Shown here: in pieces, positions 1-13,700 of the stretch | How positions within the stretch are numbered: the first letter of the stretch is position 1 | Layout of the letters: every line of letters starts with the position of its first letter | Origin: Metellina segmentata | Taxonomy: Eukaryota > Arthropoda > Arachnida > Araneae > Tetragnathidae | NCBI GenBank assembly: GCA_947359465.1 | Contig: OX375876.1 | Coordinates: forward strand, 85,582,359-85,646,358 | Direction: 5' to 3' | Length of the DNA: 64,000 nucleotides | Translations under genes and position numbers: made by a program | The notes under the pieces: generated by a model | The model's input: only the letters and a program-made list of their open reading frames with translations | Databases searched by the model: none | Told to the model about the DNA's origin: nothing

Positions 1-1565
1 AATAAATCGATTAAAAAAATTTCCACTTTATCCATCCCTAATTGTTATCACATAAGAGTAATCTGATCCAGATAAAAAAGCGTGATTTTGGAATGGATTT
101 TACACATACAGCAACTATCACATTGTCAGTTACCTTAACATTTTTCACATCCACAAATCCATCACTCTCGCCAATTAAGTCTTTGGAAGTATTATTCTCT
201 TTTTCCATCATCATTTAAAAATAATTTTCTCTTGGTTTGTGGTAACTTACCTTGCAACTTTTTTACTCTTAACTTTTCCTCCTTTGATCCTTCCTTTCAC
301 AATATTATCATGTGACTGCTTGGAACAATCTCTTTTCAATTTCGAACTGTTCTTTAGAGGTAGGACTCACCAGGTCACATGATCTAGAATTAGATGGTTT
401 AGTATGACTTGGTAAGAGATTCTTTTCCTACAAAAAATTTATTGCTTGCTTATGTCTTCCTGTAATTGACAACCTGGTAAAATAATAGATTCAGGCGTTT
501 TTCATACTTAAATTACAGTAAGCAATTGCCAAACACTTAGTCATCATGAAATGTATAACTTCATAAGAACAGTATCTTGACTTGATATGTATACAGATTC
601 TGTTCTATGATAAAATCATATTCCTTATGACTTGTTTCATCCATATAAAGATGGCAAACATACTTTCTGATTGAATCGTCTAAACGGAACGGACGTATCA
701 ATTACGGAGTACATTGCAGAGAACTGCGAACCTCCACATCAGAATTAATAAGGAATTATTTGATTGTAGACTAAAAAATGGAGGAAGAAAGTTAAAGGTA
801 GTGGAATTGCACTGTGAAAAAGGTAAATAATTGAGATAGAAGATAGAGTTTAATAATTGATACAATTAGGAGTCCAATTCACGTTTTAAAGGAGGGGGGA
901 AGACACAAGGAGGAAGGGTGACCAATCAGTACCGAAAAGAAGTGGCAAAATGCATGAGCTGTGGTGATGATTAGGGAGTTTGTGGTGATAAGAGGGAAGA
1001 GAGAAAAAAAATCAGTGTGGGGAGTCCAGGAGACTCACCAAGAGGTCCCTGATTTCACCACACCGCCGTTTTTTGCGAGGGGGGAAATCACGATCAAGAT
1101 GGGTTTTTGGTCTCTTGCGAGATTTAATGAGGGAGGTGTCGTATGATAGAAGGTCTTGAAGAAGTGGGTTTGGGACATGTGTGAGTCTATTGAAAAATTT
1201 TGTAGAAATGGTCTTAATGTATTCAAAGATCGGTTAGATTTTAAGATCTCTGTGGATGAGTTCGCGGCACACGTAATATGGGGCTTTGACCATTTGGAGG
1301 AGGATATTATTTTGAAGGGATTGAAGATATTTGATATTGGTTTTGCAAGTGGATCCCCAAACAGGGGAAGCATAAATAATAGTGGGACGGATATGAGTTG
1401 AATCGTCTATCATTAGTATTGATGAGGTTTTCTTGCATCAATTTGAACATTTTACTATCAAGGTTTTATTTTTTTAAGTTTAAACTTTTGAAAGAAAGTG
1501 TTAATATTAATTTTTTTAAGGTGTTATAATGTTCTTCGAATACATAATTGTTCTTTATTATACAG
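1..1565. other. Upstream of first visible DEPDC7-like exon; no clear gene
   Basis: Mostly AT-rich with no recognisable protein domain. The part around 960-1400 is G-rich on the plus strand and largely open on both strands (see findings). A first DEPDC7-like coding exon ending in phase 1 is expected here or further left, but no candidate stands out. Confidence 0.5.
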
Positions 1566-1768
1566 ATCCCTTTTGGGCTACTCGATTATGGCAGAAGCTA
1601 ATCAAAGAAGCATTGATGAATGTCCGAGTTTGTCGTCAACGTCACTTTTTGAAAAATTATGATGATGTTTTTAACGGAGACGATTTGGTGGACACTGTTT
1701 TGAAGTTTCTGAAGGATTGTACATCCGATTTGGATGTTGAACGTATTAATAGATCAAATGCTTTGAAA
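1566..1768 (+). CDS. DEPDC7: DEPDC7-like exon: first part of the DEP domain
   Basis: The acceptor is ...TTATTATACAG at 1565 and the donor is AAA|GTGAGT at 1769. The frame enters in phase 1 (G|AT) and leaves in phase 0. It codes for about 67 residues starting DPFWATRLW and including GDDLVDTVLKFL, the core DEP helices. The phase-1 entry requires an upstream coding exon, which I could not identify in 1-1565. Confidence 0.85.
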
Positions 1769-4700
1769 GTGAGTTTTTAAATTTGATTTACCTTACATTT
1801 ATTTGGTACGTCTCATTTAAAGTTGTAATTGTTATTATAATTTATTTAAAATATGTTATCTCAAAGCCACATATATTGTATCTTTAGTCCCACACACTAC
1901 TAAAGGGTGACTGCTGCTATTTTTAATACTTAGTGACTAGGGGTATGTTAAGGAAAATCATTTAAAAAACTCCTATTTTTGATTGTGGAGATTTTTGAAA
2001 ATCACTAAGGCCAAAATTAAATCCCACTGTTTTTTACTTCACAACATGAATCTTCATTTCTGCCTTGGATTTTCACCATTGATTACGACAAATAGTGAAA
2101 AATCCCACTTGATGAGATAAAACGATGTGCTTGCCAAGTCAGCGATCGGATGTCTGTTTCACGAAAGGTCGCCAAGTTGGTGTTTATAACAATCCAAAAA
2201 TACCAATCCAAGTTTAAAAAGAAAAAGTAATCCTTCTGTCTATGACTGTTGGAGAAGCAAATTTCCTATTAGGAAAGTGTTTATTATTTTACTTTAAAAT
2301 GATATTTCTTTTTGAGTTAAACTTTTTTTTTATACTTAATTAACAATTTAACAAGAGCCGCGGTAGCTCAGCCAGTAGGGCATCGGGCTCGCATCAGAAG
2401 GGTTGTGGGTCCTGTCCTCGGCGGAGCCTGCAATTCTGATTATTGCAAGATCGGCGCTTCGACCCGGCTAAAGATTGTCGTGTTCACTAACGGTGACTGG
2501 GGCACGTTAAATAGGTCGTGGTCACAAAGTCCCCCATGTTCCCATACCAAATCAATACCTCTGGGGGTACCTGATCAGGGGGTTATCGGCCTCTGATTGG
2601 GATCTAAATTACGATATATGTGAGTGAATGGATGTATGAAAGGGACCTTCCTGTAAAACGGATGTGTCATGTATGTAGAGCTAAGTCGGACTTCCTCCCA
2701 TTGGGGCTCAATAACATGGAAGGCGCACCCCTTTTGCCGTCTTTGACGGGCCTGGCACTCCTCCGGTCTGCCAGTGTAGGCATAAGAAACAACAACAACA
2801 ATTTAACGTTTTAATCTAAGAAATGAAAAATTGCCACAAAAATAAAATGCTTGAAGAGAAAACTAATTTTTCTACTATTTATAAGAATTCATGCTACAAA
2901 GCTGCTATTTCACTAGCAACGGCTCTGGAAGCCCTGTTATCTAAACTAATTTACGAAAAATCCTCTGAAGTATAACAAAATTAAAGGCTAAAAATACTAT
3001 TTTTGTAGATTTAATGGATTTTTCCACTCGTATATCGAGAATGATTGTTTTTGATTTTTATTGGTAAATTTTCAGTGATGAGCTGATCTGATGACTTTCA
3101 AACTCTTGATAGTAGGTTATGTCCTAAAAGAAAAATTAGATTTAATTTTTTTAAATCTCTTTTTTTTTTTTTTTTTTTTTAATGTCAAACAGTTAGCCTT
3201 AACTTTTATGACTGTTCACACATTGATTTCATTTCGAAACTCAAACGACAAGACAAATATTTAGTTTATATATATTGTACATTATTAGCATGTGATGTTA
3301 AAGATACTGTGATATGATGGTATTGATAGTTAAACTAATTTTTTATCCAATATTTAAAAAGGTATGTCAGGTCTTAATGGAGAAGAAGCTCTTTGAAAGT
3401 GTTGTTTCTAAGAGTAATCAAAAATTTGAAGATGGTTCTAACAGACTGTATCGATTTATTCAAGATCAATCCACAGAGGAAAATGTCTGTAAAGAAAATG
3501 ACGATGGGAAAGAAAACTACAGGTATTCAATAAAATAAAATTTAAAGTTGCACATTTTCTAAAATTTCAATTACTACATGCAAATTTATAAATTTATTAT
3601 ATGACTTAAATATTTTTTCATAATTCAACTTTCAGCCTCAAGCCTGTCTTGCACCTTGAGGAAAAAGAGAACATGATATTTTCTCCTTGCAAGCATAATT
3701 CTAGTTCATTTACACCTGATTTGATACGTTGTGGTAAGAGACGCTCTATGCGTATCAAAACTCCTCTTTTAAGAGTAAGAGATACCAAACCCAGTCCTGT
3801 GCGTTTTTCGAAAAGAAACTCTCGGGATTCTGACCAGGAAGGTAATATTGATATTTTATGTGTAAATTCATTTCATGTTTCTTGATAAGATGGTTTATTT
3901 TCCTATACAAAGAGTATATGTTTGATAAGTTCATTAACAAAAATAATGTACCTATGCTTTTATTGTTAAATTAAAATAATACATTTTGGGATCTTGTGTC
4001 ATAAAATCCAATATTACCCCCTACCACTCCCACCATTGCTAAAAAATATATTACTTCAATTTTATTTTTAATTCATTTTACTGTCATCATATTTTCTCAT
4101 TGGTATGTTTAGAAAATGCTACCAGTTTCATCAAGTCAAACATTTAAAAAAATGGAGATGAACTTAGTTCTATATAAATAACAAGATCAGTAAAAAAAAA
4201 ATCATGATTTTTTTAACACAATTTTTGTAATGATTTTTTTAACACAATTTTTGTAATGATTTTTTAACACAATTTTTGTAATGATTTTTTTTACACAATT
4301 TTTTTAATGACTGTTGTAGCTCAGGATAGCACACACAATGAAAATACTCGTGGACTGTATAACAACACAATTTATTAAGATACTCAGTAAATGACTATTG
4401 CTCATCTGTTAATGCGGCTACATTCCCCGCATGACACGTCACTCCTCAAGGGATCTTATTCGAACACTGACTCAATTCACACTTTTTCCAAAAGGTGGCG
4501 CTGCTGCAACAGCGCTTGCGGTTGGTACGGAACAACGACTTTTTTGCAATGATTTTTTTAAAAATCAAGTAATCAAATTTTTTTTATTTAAATTTCTTTG
4601 GGCCCTATACATGGTTTTTTATAATAATTATATATAAATTATTTGTTAAATAAAAAATTAAGATTTTGCATGACACATGTAAACCAATATTTATTTTACT

Positions 4701-7700
4701 AAAAATCACAGTTTGTTACATGGTAATACATTTCAAAAATGAATTTTCAAAATAAAAGCAAAATGTTAAACATTTGTTTAACTTTAAAACACAAGTTGAC
4801 ATGAAATTGCAAAATGAAAGATGTTCAAAGTGTTTATAATTTCATTCCTTCAAATAGAAAGCTCAGTTGTATTTTTTATTTAGTAAAATATTTATCACAT
4901 TAGTTTGTTATTTTGTATTTATGTCTCAATTAAAAAAAGTAGTTGAAAAATCACTAGCAAAGCCATTGGCCACAATCAATTAAAGGGGTAACAAGTAGTT
5001 TAGGCTTACTAGTGGGTTTTTTCTTTGACTGTCTTTACATTTAAACAGGATGTCAAGATTTAAATCACTTGATTTAAATCAACGTTTAAAATCATGATTT
5101 TAATCAAATTATTTTTTTTAAATCACTGATTTAAATCACAATTAATCTTACATTTTCATAACTAAGTAAATACACCATAGGAAAATCACAGAAGTGGTCA
5201 AATGTTTTAATTTTTCTGCACTCATGGTGATTTCAGCTCTAATGGCTATACCCAGTTCAGAGGGAACTTGGTCAATTACTGCATATTTTTAAAGATTGTA
5301 ACAGTCTGTTGTAACTTATTAGAATATACTCTTTACTGGAAACAGTAATGTAAACACACATGACATCATAAATCTAAATGCCAGGAATAGTAATGTATAA
5401 ACATTTCTGATTAACAACACTCATAATATAAACACTTTAAGGAAGTGTGCAACAGTTTGATTCAAAATTATAAACCAAAGGGGTGACTGATTTTATCAGC
5501 TAAAAAAACACACAAGTGGGAAGTAAATTTTTTTAGCCATTTGTCAGTTAACTTATTTTTGTGGTGTGGGCTATTGAGATTAAAGAGTAGAAATATACAT
5601 TTTCACACACAGCCATTAAAATGTCAGCAAGAAGAAAGAAAGATCCAATATGAATAACAACTAAGAGAAAATTCATTTATTATTGCTGCTCAGCAGTTTT
5701 TTTATTAGAATTTACTATAGTCTGATTATTTCTGTCCTCTATTCTACTTCTCACATAGTATATTCACTTCTCCTCTTTATAGTTTAGGTCTGTCATTTAC
5801 ACTTACTGATGCATTTGTTAACATGATGATGTAATTTACTCAAGAAAGACTATGTAGGATGTCAACTTGTGTTTTAAAGTTAAACAAATGTTAAGTAAAT
5901 ATTGATTTACCATGCCACAAATTCTGATTGTTTACTTAAAATAAATACTGGTTTACATGTCATGTCACTTCACAAACTCAATTTTTTATTCAACAAATTT
6001 ATAATTATTATAAAAACAGTGTATAGGGCCTACAGAAATTTAAGTAAAAAAATCTGCTTTAAATAAAAAAATATCCGATTAATTGATTAAAAAAAAAATT
6101 ATGATTTTTTACACCCTGCATTTAAATATAGGCCTACTGGTCATGGATAATATAAGTAGCTAGACTGTTTTAGGTATAACATTAATGTATAATATTTTTC
6201 CATGCGTCCTACACTTGAATGAATGAATGAATGCTTTATTGTTCTTAACATATTATAAAATTATGCATGAACATTGTCAAAACTTTCAAATACGTATATG
6301 TCAATATGTTTGTTACTTTACTGTTTGGCAGAATCCCTGACTCAACACTTAACAGTTTACTAATTAGTCCATAGACACCTCAGATTATTTGCAAGTGTCC
6401 AGTGCCAAACATTTTTTCAAAAACAAAAATTTTAGCCATTAGTGCTAAAATTACCATGAGTGCAGAAAGTTTAAAACATTTGACAAACAAATATTTTCAT
6501 AAACAAATTTTATTTATTTTCCAACTTTTGCCTTTGTTGTTTTCCATTATAAACTAGTCATGTTTACAATTTGAAGCAAAATAAAATTGAAATTTTCATA
6601 ATATTAATAGTCTATAATAGTTTTGTTACTTTAAAATAGTCTATATTATATTCCTTACTTTTATCATTATCTTTTGAAGTGTTCAAACTACAGATATCAA
6701 ATTTAAACTTTTTCAGTCATTTATCTCTATAATACTTTCATTTTTCTATCCAACAATTTACTCATGTAGAATAATGTGTATCTCTAAAAATTTAGAGACA
6801 ACAAACTAATTTACTTAGAGTCAGGTTTAGTAATAGCATGCATTTACCTTTTATTTCTATAACATTTCATTCATTACTCATACTTTTGTAATATGTAATG
6901 CATAACACAATGCTGATAGAATATGTTTTGGTAATTGGTTATGGTGTTGATAAGGTTATTGAAAGCCTTACAAATATTTAATTTCAGATTGCACCTTTAG
7001 GCAAATTTTTAGTTGCATTTCAAATGATAATGATTCAATTATTTTCCTTGGCCACTGTATTAACAGCTCCTCCAATTATGAGAGTAACAATTTTCTCTAA
7101 ATATTCAGTATGCTCTTTCCAAGTTTGGTTTCAGATTTATTTCTGATTAGTGATTTTAAAGTAAAATAAATACTATGTGAAACCAGATTTCTAATCAAAT
7201 TACTTTTTACGTTAGCATTTCTATGTCAACGAGATCAAGCTCTGGCCCTTCTCTTGCAACTTGTAGATGTACCTGTTCTCGAAAGCATACTTTCAGTTCC
7301 ACATGACTTAGCTGAACTTCCAGAAGCTCCACAACCCTTTGTTCTGGAGAATGATTTCACTCCACGCAAAATCCAACCCACCAAACTGGACTTTAGAGGA
7401 CCTGTTGCTGACATTCCTTGGGTCAGAGCAGCCTCTTTGTGCTTAGGAGGCCTGCATCCTGCAGGCATTGCAGGACTCTGGTCAGTTCAGGCCTGTAAAG
7501 TTCTGTGCTACAGATCAGTTGTTGAGCGTTTCTCCTGTTCTGTCGAATCTCTCGTTCCTGGAGAGTATTTCTCTATTTGCATTCCTATTGTGAAGATGCT
7601 GAAGAATGAACAAAGGATGCAAGCCCTGGACGCTCTGCAGCTGTTGATCTTTCATCTACCCTGGCGGAGACGTATGCAGTTGCAGCATTTGCTTAATTTT

Positions 7701-10700
7701 TTACATTTGGTGGTGGAGGACATCTTTGTGTGTGTCGATAAAAAAGTAAGAGGCCATGATTTTATTACTTTTGAAGTGATTTTTATTTTTGAAAGATCAT
7801 GATTTAATCGTATCAAATTTGAGATTTTGCTTTGTTTCTTGAAGTTTAATTTCATTGAAAATAAAATAACCTCACAGGATGCATTTATTTAAAAAAAGTT
7901 GAAAAAACTTGCTTTCATCAGCACAACAACCACGCGAATTACCCTTTTTTAATGAAAATTACCTTTAAGGGTGCACTTGATTGATGTATTGCTTTTGATT
8001 TGGGCACCAACTTGTTGAAATCGGGCCTAAGTAGAATGTCACTTGCTTCATGTATAAGTGTGTTATGGAACTCTTTATCTCGTTTATAGAGATCATTACC
8101 CTCCATTTGTAAAATTTATCCCTCGTGTTGGTGTAAGTGTAGACCTGAACCATGAAAATATTAGAATTCAGTGTTTGGTTCCCTACGTCCTTATGATAAA
8201 GCACCCTCAGGGTGCTCTTTAGGTGTGTACAGGCATCACAACCCCGAGGAACCCAAGTTTGATCCTCCTGTCTTACCCTCTCCTACCCCCGTTGTCTTGC
8301 GTTTGGTATAGCTCGTCAAATATGGCCTTTGTACCATAAGAAGCAACCAACCATCTGATAAACCAACCTTATCTGTAAGGTCGTATTTCGACATATTTGG
8401 CTGTTTGCTTTGTTGAAACTAATCCTCCAGTGTCTGACAAACTCAGACAAGGTCCATAAGTCCATTGACTCCCTGAAAATCAAGCACTATAAGGAGGTCA
8501 GAGTAACTATCCTCTCTAGAGAGGTCCGTGCAGTCCAAGATGGGCTCAGCAGTGGCCAGCAGGGCGAGACGGTGCAAGTGGCGAAAACCTTTACTCCCTC
8601 ATTGAACGAAAGGCTCTTGAGATGACCACTGGCAAGTCACAAGCAAGGGACAGCATCAGTCCAGGCTTTTTACCCACATACCAATGGTAAACAGGAGGCT
8701 CCAGCTACTTGGGCATTAAACGAGATTTTTCCAGGGAAAAGAGTTTCAGGTAGGCGAGTGCAGAAGAGGATGTGGGAAATCCGCAGCCTTCCTTAGCGAG
8801 CTTGTCTTACATTTCGTTGCCGTAAATGTATACATGGGAAGGAATCTTTTGCAAATGGACCTCTTGATGCACCGAAAGCTGCTTTAGTTTATGCATGATA
8901 GAAATACTGGTCTTGGTTGCACACAAGTGTCCAGTTGTAAAGGTGTTGGAGAGAGCTGGGGCTATCGGATAGAATCCAAAGTTCCCCAAAGTCCTTTTCG
9001 GTTAATTTAGCCTCAAGTCCCAGATCAATAGCTATTAATTCGTTTCTAAAAACCGAATACGAGTCTGGGTTATGGCGGCAAGCGGACAGTTTATTCTGAG
9101 GGGGTCTCTATATAAATGCCACTACCTGCATGACCATCTGTTTTGCTGCCATCAGTATAATTCTTAATGGTATTTTTAGGAATGTTGTGACTTCCAGGGC
9201 CAATTGCCTGATATGCTTGGTGACCATATGTTGCTTGTTGACGTAGGAGGCTAGGTTAAAATGGAAACTAACCCCAGGAAGTCCGTCCGAGGGTTCCAAG
9301 CAACAATGCAACGAATGAGGCTCCAAATCTACATTTGGCAGTGACAACGAGGCAACTTGGCTGAAGGGCTGGGTTTTTTTTAACCTCTGATGGTTGCTCC
9401 AGTTATTGAAATACACTGCAGTTACACTTGTGATGAGCATGACTAGAAAGTTTATTATAGTATTTGGCAAGGCCTGAATCTCTTTTATACTGAAAAGGCT
9501 GTAGGTCCACAAAAAGAACAATATTTGAGGGACAGCTATTTCTCAACCCATTGATGATTCATGCTGCTCTAAGCTGTACTTGTTCGAGTTTCTTCAAATT
9601 CGAGGCAAAAGTACAACAATAGTTCAGAGATAGAAACTCAAGGATGGGTCTTAGCTATTTGCATTATCTGTTCCAAACAATCACTGGGTGTTCACCATTT
9701 TGAGCTTATTAACAATCCTTAATCAACAAAGAAACTCGGATGAGCTTAAGTAGAACAACACTTGCACATTTTTGTTCCATCTTATCACTGACGCTGCAAG
9801 CCAAAGGCTAGCTGTGGTAATAAAAATTATACACTAATCCAATATCAGCTCAACAAAGTTGTGTGTTGTGAAATCTTTACCAGTCCAATCCAGTTTGTCT
9901 TTTAAAATCTATTTACTAAAAATAAAAGGACATAAACACGAACAAATAAACATGTAGGTCTATTGCAGTGTGGTCTTCCTTCAACCATGTCCCAAATCAA
10001 TCTGATTGAATTCCCCATCGGGTAGGGAAGATAAGCGTTTACGATTCCCTGGATTATCAAAAAATCTGTGACTAAGTTGCCACACTAGCATCTCTGAGTT
10101 TGGGTTTGAAAACTATTATTTTTTAATTGTTTGAAACTTAAGTATTTTCACTAGGAGTTATTTAATATTTGTGCATTAGTTTAGTCATTCAAAATGACTA
10201 GAAACCCTGCCCCCTGCTCGCTAACACTTGCCAAAAAATATTTTTCAAATCTGTATTTGCTGTATTACAGAAATATTTTTATACAGTACCTCTGGAATCA
10301 GAATTCAAATGAAAACTTTGAGCAAATTTTGACTCTAAATGTGAGTGCTGCTTTGGAAATTGAATACCCAGCATATTGTTTGTGTACATTGCCCCAACAC
10401 TTGAGCCACCCACGCTTCTTCATTGAGTTTGTTGTCGAAAGTTGTAGTGCAAGCGTCTTGTTGAGCTACAATTGTTGGCCCTGAAAAGGACCTTTTTTTA
10501 ATGGCCCTGAAAAGATCCTCCACTTTCTTTGATTTCTATTATAAACTGCAACAGCTCAACTAAAATGAATTTTTTTTTCAGTAAAAATTTCATCTGATAA
10601 TGTTATAAATTCAATTGAGGCGCGAGGCTTCGTGGTAAACAAACAATTTTAGAATGTTGCTAAAACACAATAACAAAAAACGTCTTTTTTGAGTGCCACG

Positions 10701-13700
10701 TAAGAGAATTATGTTTATAGATTGTAATTTTGGAAATTTTCTACAAAATATCATTATAATGTGGTTTAAAACAAACTCATTGCAACCTTAAAATGTTATA
10801 CCTTTTGTATTGAGGTGAGAGTTCTGAAATCGTTCTTTTGAATTTATATTAGTTCTTGTGTAAGTTAGCAATGGCATTTACTGTGAAATATATCTTTAGT
10901 TAAAATGTTTTTAGTGCTACTATTACCACTGTATGATGTTCTATTTCCTGTTCTTATTTTATTCATGTAGAATTCACTAAGTTTATTTCCTTAGTGGTTG
11001 TATTCCTCTCTTCTGCATCACTAAAAACTTTCATTGTGTGTATGTTCATTTATGTTAGGTGTAGTTTGATTAAATATGTCTCGTGTGCCATAAAACCAAA
11101 TCAATCATGTTGAATCTGGAAAACTGATAGAATATGAAATTCTCTAAAAAAAAGAATTTTTGGTGTAAGGTTTTAGGAAAATTTTAGAAACTAGAGTTTT
11201 GAATCAAGAATCCAGAAACTTTTTTTAAATTTGAAACTACTATCTTCATTGTCACATAATTTTGTGAAATGTGCCTGATTACATTTTCAAATTAAGTGAA
11301 GCTCTAAAGAGGTGAAATCTTTTTTAATTAATTCCCAATAGGTAATAGGAGTAATTTTTAAATTTTATATACTATCATCAGGAAATTGGAAATGAAATGT
11401 ATCGTGTTTTTTACCTATGCATTGTTTAGCTCTGGTTAGTTGGTATTTAATTCATGTGGTTTTGAATGTACATTATATTGGGGCAGGTTAAACATAAACA
11501 GTGCATTCTCCAAATTTACATTTTTAAATTCCAGTTTCGAGTTTGTTTTTTGATGCTGGAAGTGATAGTAGTGATTACAATTAAAATAAATCTCATGTAA
11601 AATGATTTCCAAACATGGATTTTCTTACACCAGTCCTCAACCGTGGTGAGCTTACTGCCTTTCTTGAAATGAACTTCCCTATGGTCAACTGCCCCCAGAG
11701 CCACATTATACAATATAATTTTGCTTTACATTTGGAGTATTTATCTGCCATGATGATAAAAGTCGAAATGTTGCTATTTATTAAATATAAAACAAATTGC
11801 CACCATATTTTAAAGTGTACTATTGCTTTTACACTTCACTCTTAACAAATACTAATTGACATTATTATAACTCGACTACTACATTTAATGACTAAACAAC
11901 CAGATCAATATATTTTGATTGTAAGAATCGTAGAAAAAATTCTATTGGGCAAGATGTCTGAAACTGGTTTACAGTCATGCAGGAACAGCTGCAAGTGGCA
12001 CAATCCTGGTTGGTTATTTCTCAGACATGCTGTGTAAGCTTGACTTGATTATTTTGCAATACTGATTAAATATTTCACATTTTTTACAGGTAACAAACTA
12101 TGAAGCAGTTTTGAGAGATTTTCTGACTGTTGTTTTCAAACATCCCCTTGTGTCTCAAGAAACACAAAAAATTATGTTTGATTATCTTCTTTTGAAGTGT
12201 AAAGTAATTTTTGAGACAGCATCATGTCTTCAAAAAATAAAAGAGTCAGGTAAGGAAATTTAAAATTTTTAGCATAATAAATTAAATTATAAATGAAGAA
12301 TATTTAAAATTTTTACGAATACAAATTTATGAAGCATTTAGTTATTAAACAGGGTGGTAACTGAACCGGGAAATCAGGCAATTCTCAGGGAACTTTTTAT
12401 TTCTGGAAATATCAGGGAATTCTCAGGGAAAATTTCAAAATTTCACAAAAATCAGGGAATTTTTAAAATTTTTATGAAAACGGTGACTATTGTGTCGTTT
12501 GTGGCCTATTTAGAGATGTGCGATTACAAGTACTTTTGAGAATCGAATAAATCGTTTTCGCCGAAATTGTAATTCGAATAAAGAACACTGGCGTCGTAAT
12601 TTTCGAACACAGCGAAAACCGCCACCGTGGTTTTCGCTGCCAGAGCGTCTCGTCGCTATGAGGCCGGGGATACAACTTGTGGTATTCAATTTTAAATTTA
12701 TGTAACTAATGATGTGTTTTTTGTGCATTAAATTAATATTTTTTGCTTGCAACTATATTTTTGTAGAATTTTTTGATAAAGCTTCAGTCTACGTTTATAG
12801 CGGTGTAACGGCCTTGGCGCTTTTTTTGGCGCACTTCTAAATTCGCCAAAGAAGGAATTATTTCAAATGAACCACAGAAATCAACCGACAGTTCAACGAA
12901 TTTTGAAAGAACTTTAAAGAATACTAGCCACACTGTGCGTTGTCAGCACGGCGTTGCCCGTGACGGTTCTTTTCGTGGGGTCAGGTGCTAACTAATTAGG
13001 TGTTGCTCGCTAACCCTCGGTGATTGCTACGAATACAGTTTGAGAAACAAACGAAATGAGAATTCGTTGCCTATTGGATAACAGGCATCATGGCGTTGCC
13101 CGTGCTGTTAATTTGCGAATGGAATGGGAATTCGTAGCCTACTGGAATTAATTCCCTGCGAATTTCCATTTGGTTTGGGAAGTAAACCAAATTATGAATA
13201 TTGTGAACTATGATTTGCTTCGTAAATTGGATAACAGCCTAACGGATTTGCTCGTGGTGTTTGTTGGTTTGCTTCGCAAACCAAATGGGATTTCGCCGTG
13301 ACGTCACCATCTCTTATGAAAGTATAAATATTTAGTTAAAAAATGATTTATTAAAAGAAAATCAAACGTATAAGGTATCTATATATCTGGTGTTAAATTT
13401 CAAATCCGTTGAAATTTTCAATCCGTCTTTAACGATCCCGATTTTACAAAAAAAAACTAAACAATGCCATAAAATGTTTTTTTTTTTTAATTTTTTCTTT
13501 CTTCTCGCTGAAAATCTCTAAACGTCACAATCTCTTTCGAAAATTGTGAAGATATTCAATTAAAATTTTTTATTTATTTAAAAAATATTTATTTTTTTAG
13601 GTATTGATCTACGTGAAATTTTCCGCAGATTTCAAATCCGTTGAAATTTTTACTCTGTCTTTAACGGTCTAATAGATCGAAAAAAGAACTAAATAACTCC

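Larger units (their letters stand above)
4186..4850 (-). mobile_element. Non-autonomous hAT relative, inverted, interrupted
   Basis: From about 4545 to 4830 the sequence is the reverse complement of 5850-6105 in the intact hAT next door. Shared parts include CTTGTGTTTTAAAGTTAAAC and GTATAGGGCC. The outer end near 4186-4320 carries a 26-bp tandem repeat, and an LTR-like insert separates it from the rest. No clean inner end was found, so it is a truncated copy. Confidence 0.6.

Noticed and set aside
4204..4306. CRISPR-like regularly spaced repeat
   Set aside because: The units are directly adjacent AT-rich tandem repeats without distinct spacers, in a eukaryotic intron.
7235..7468. Minus-strand open frame of 77 codons
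   Set aside because: It is antisense to the best-supported DEPDC7-like exon and has no features of its own.
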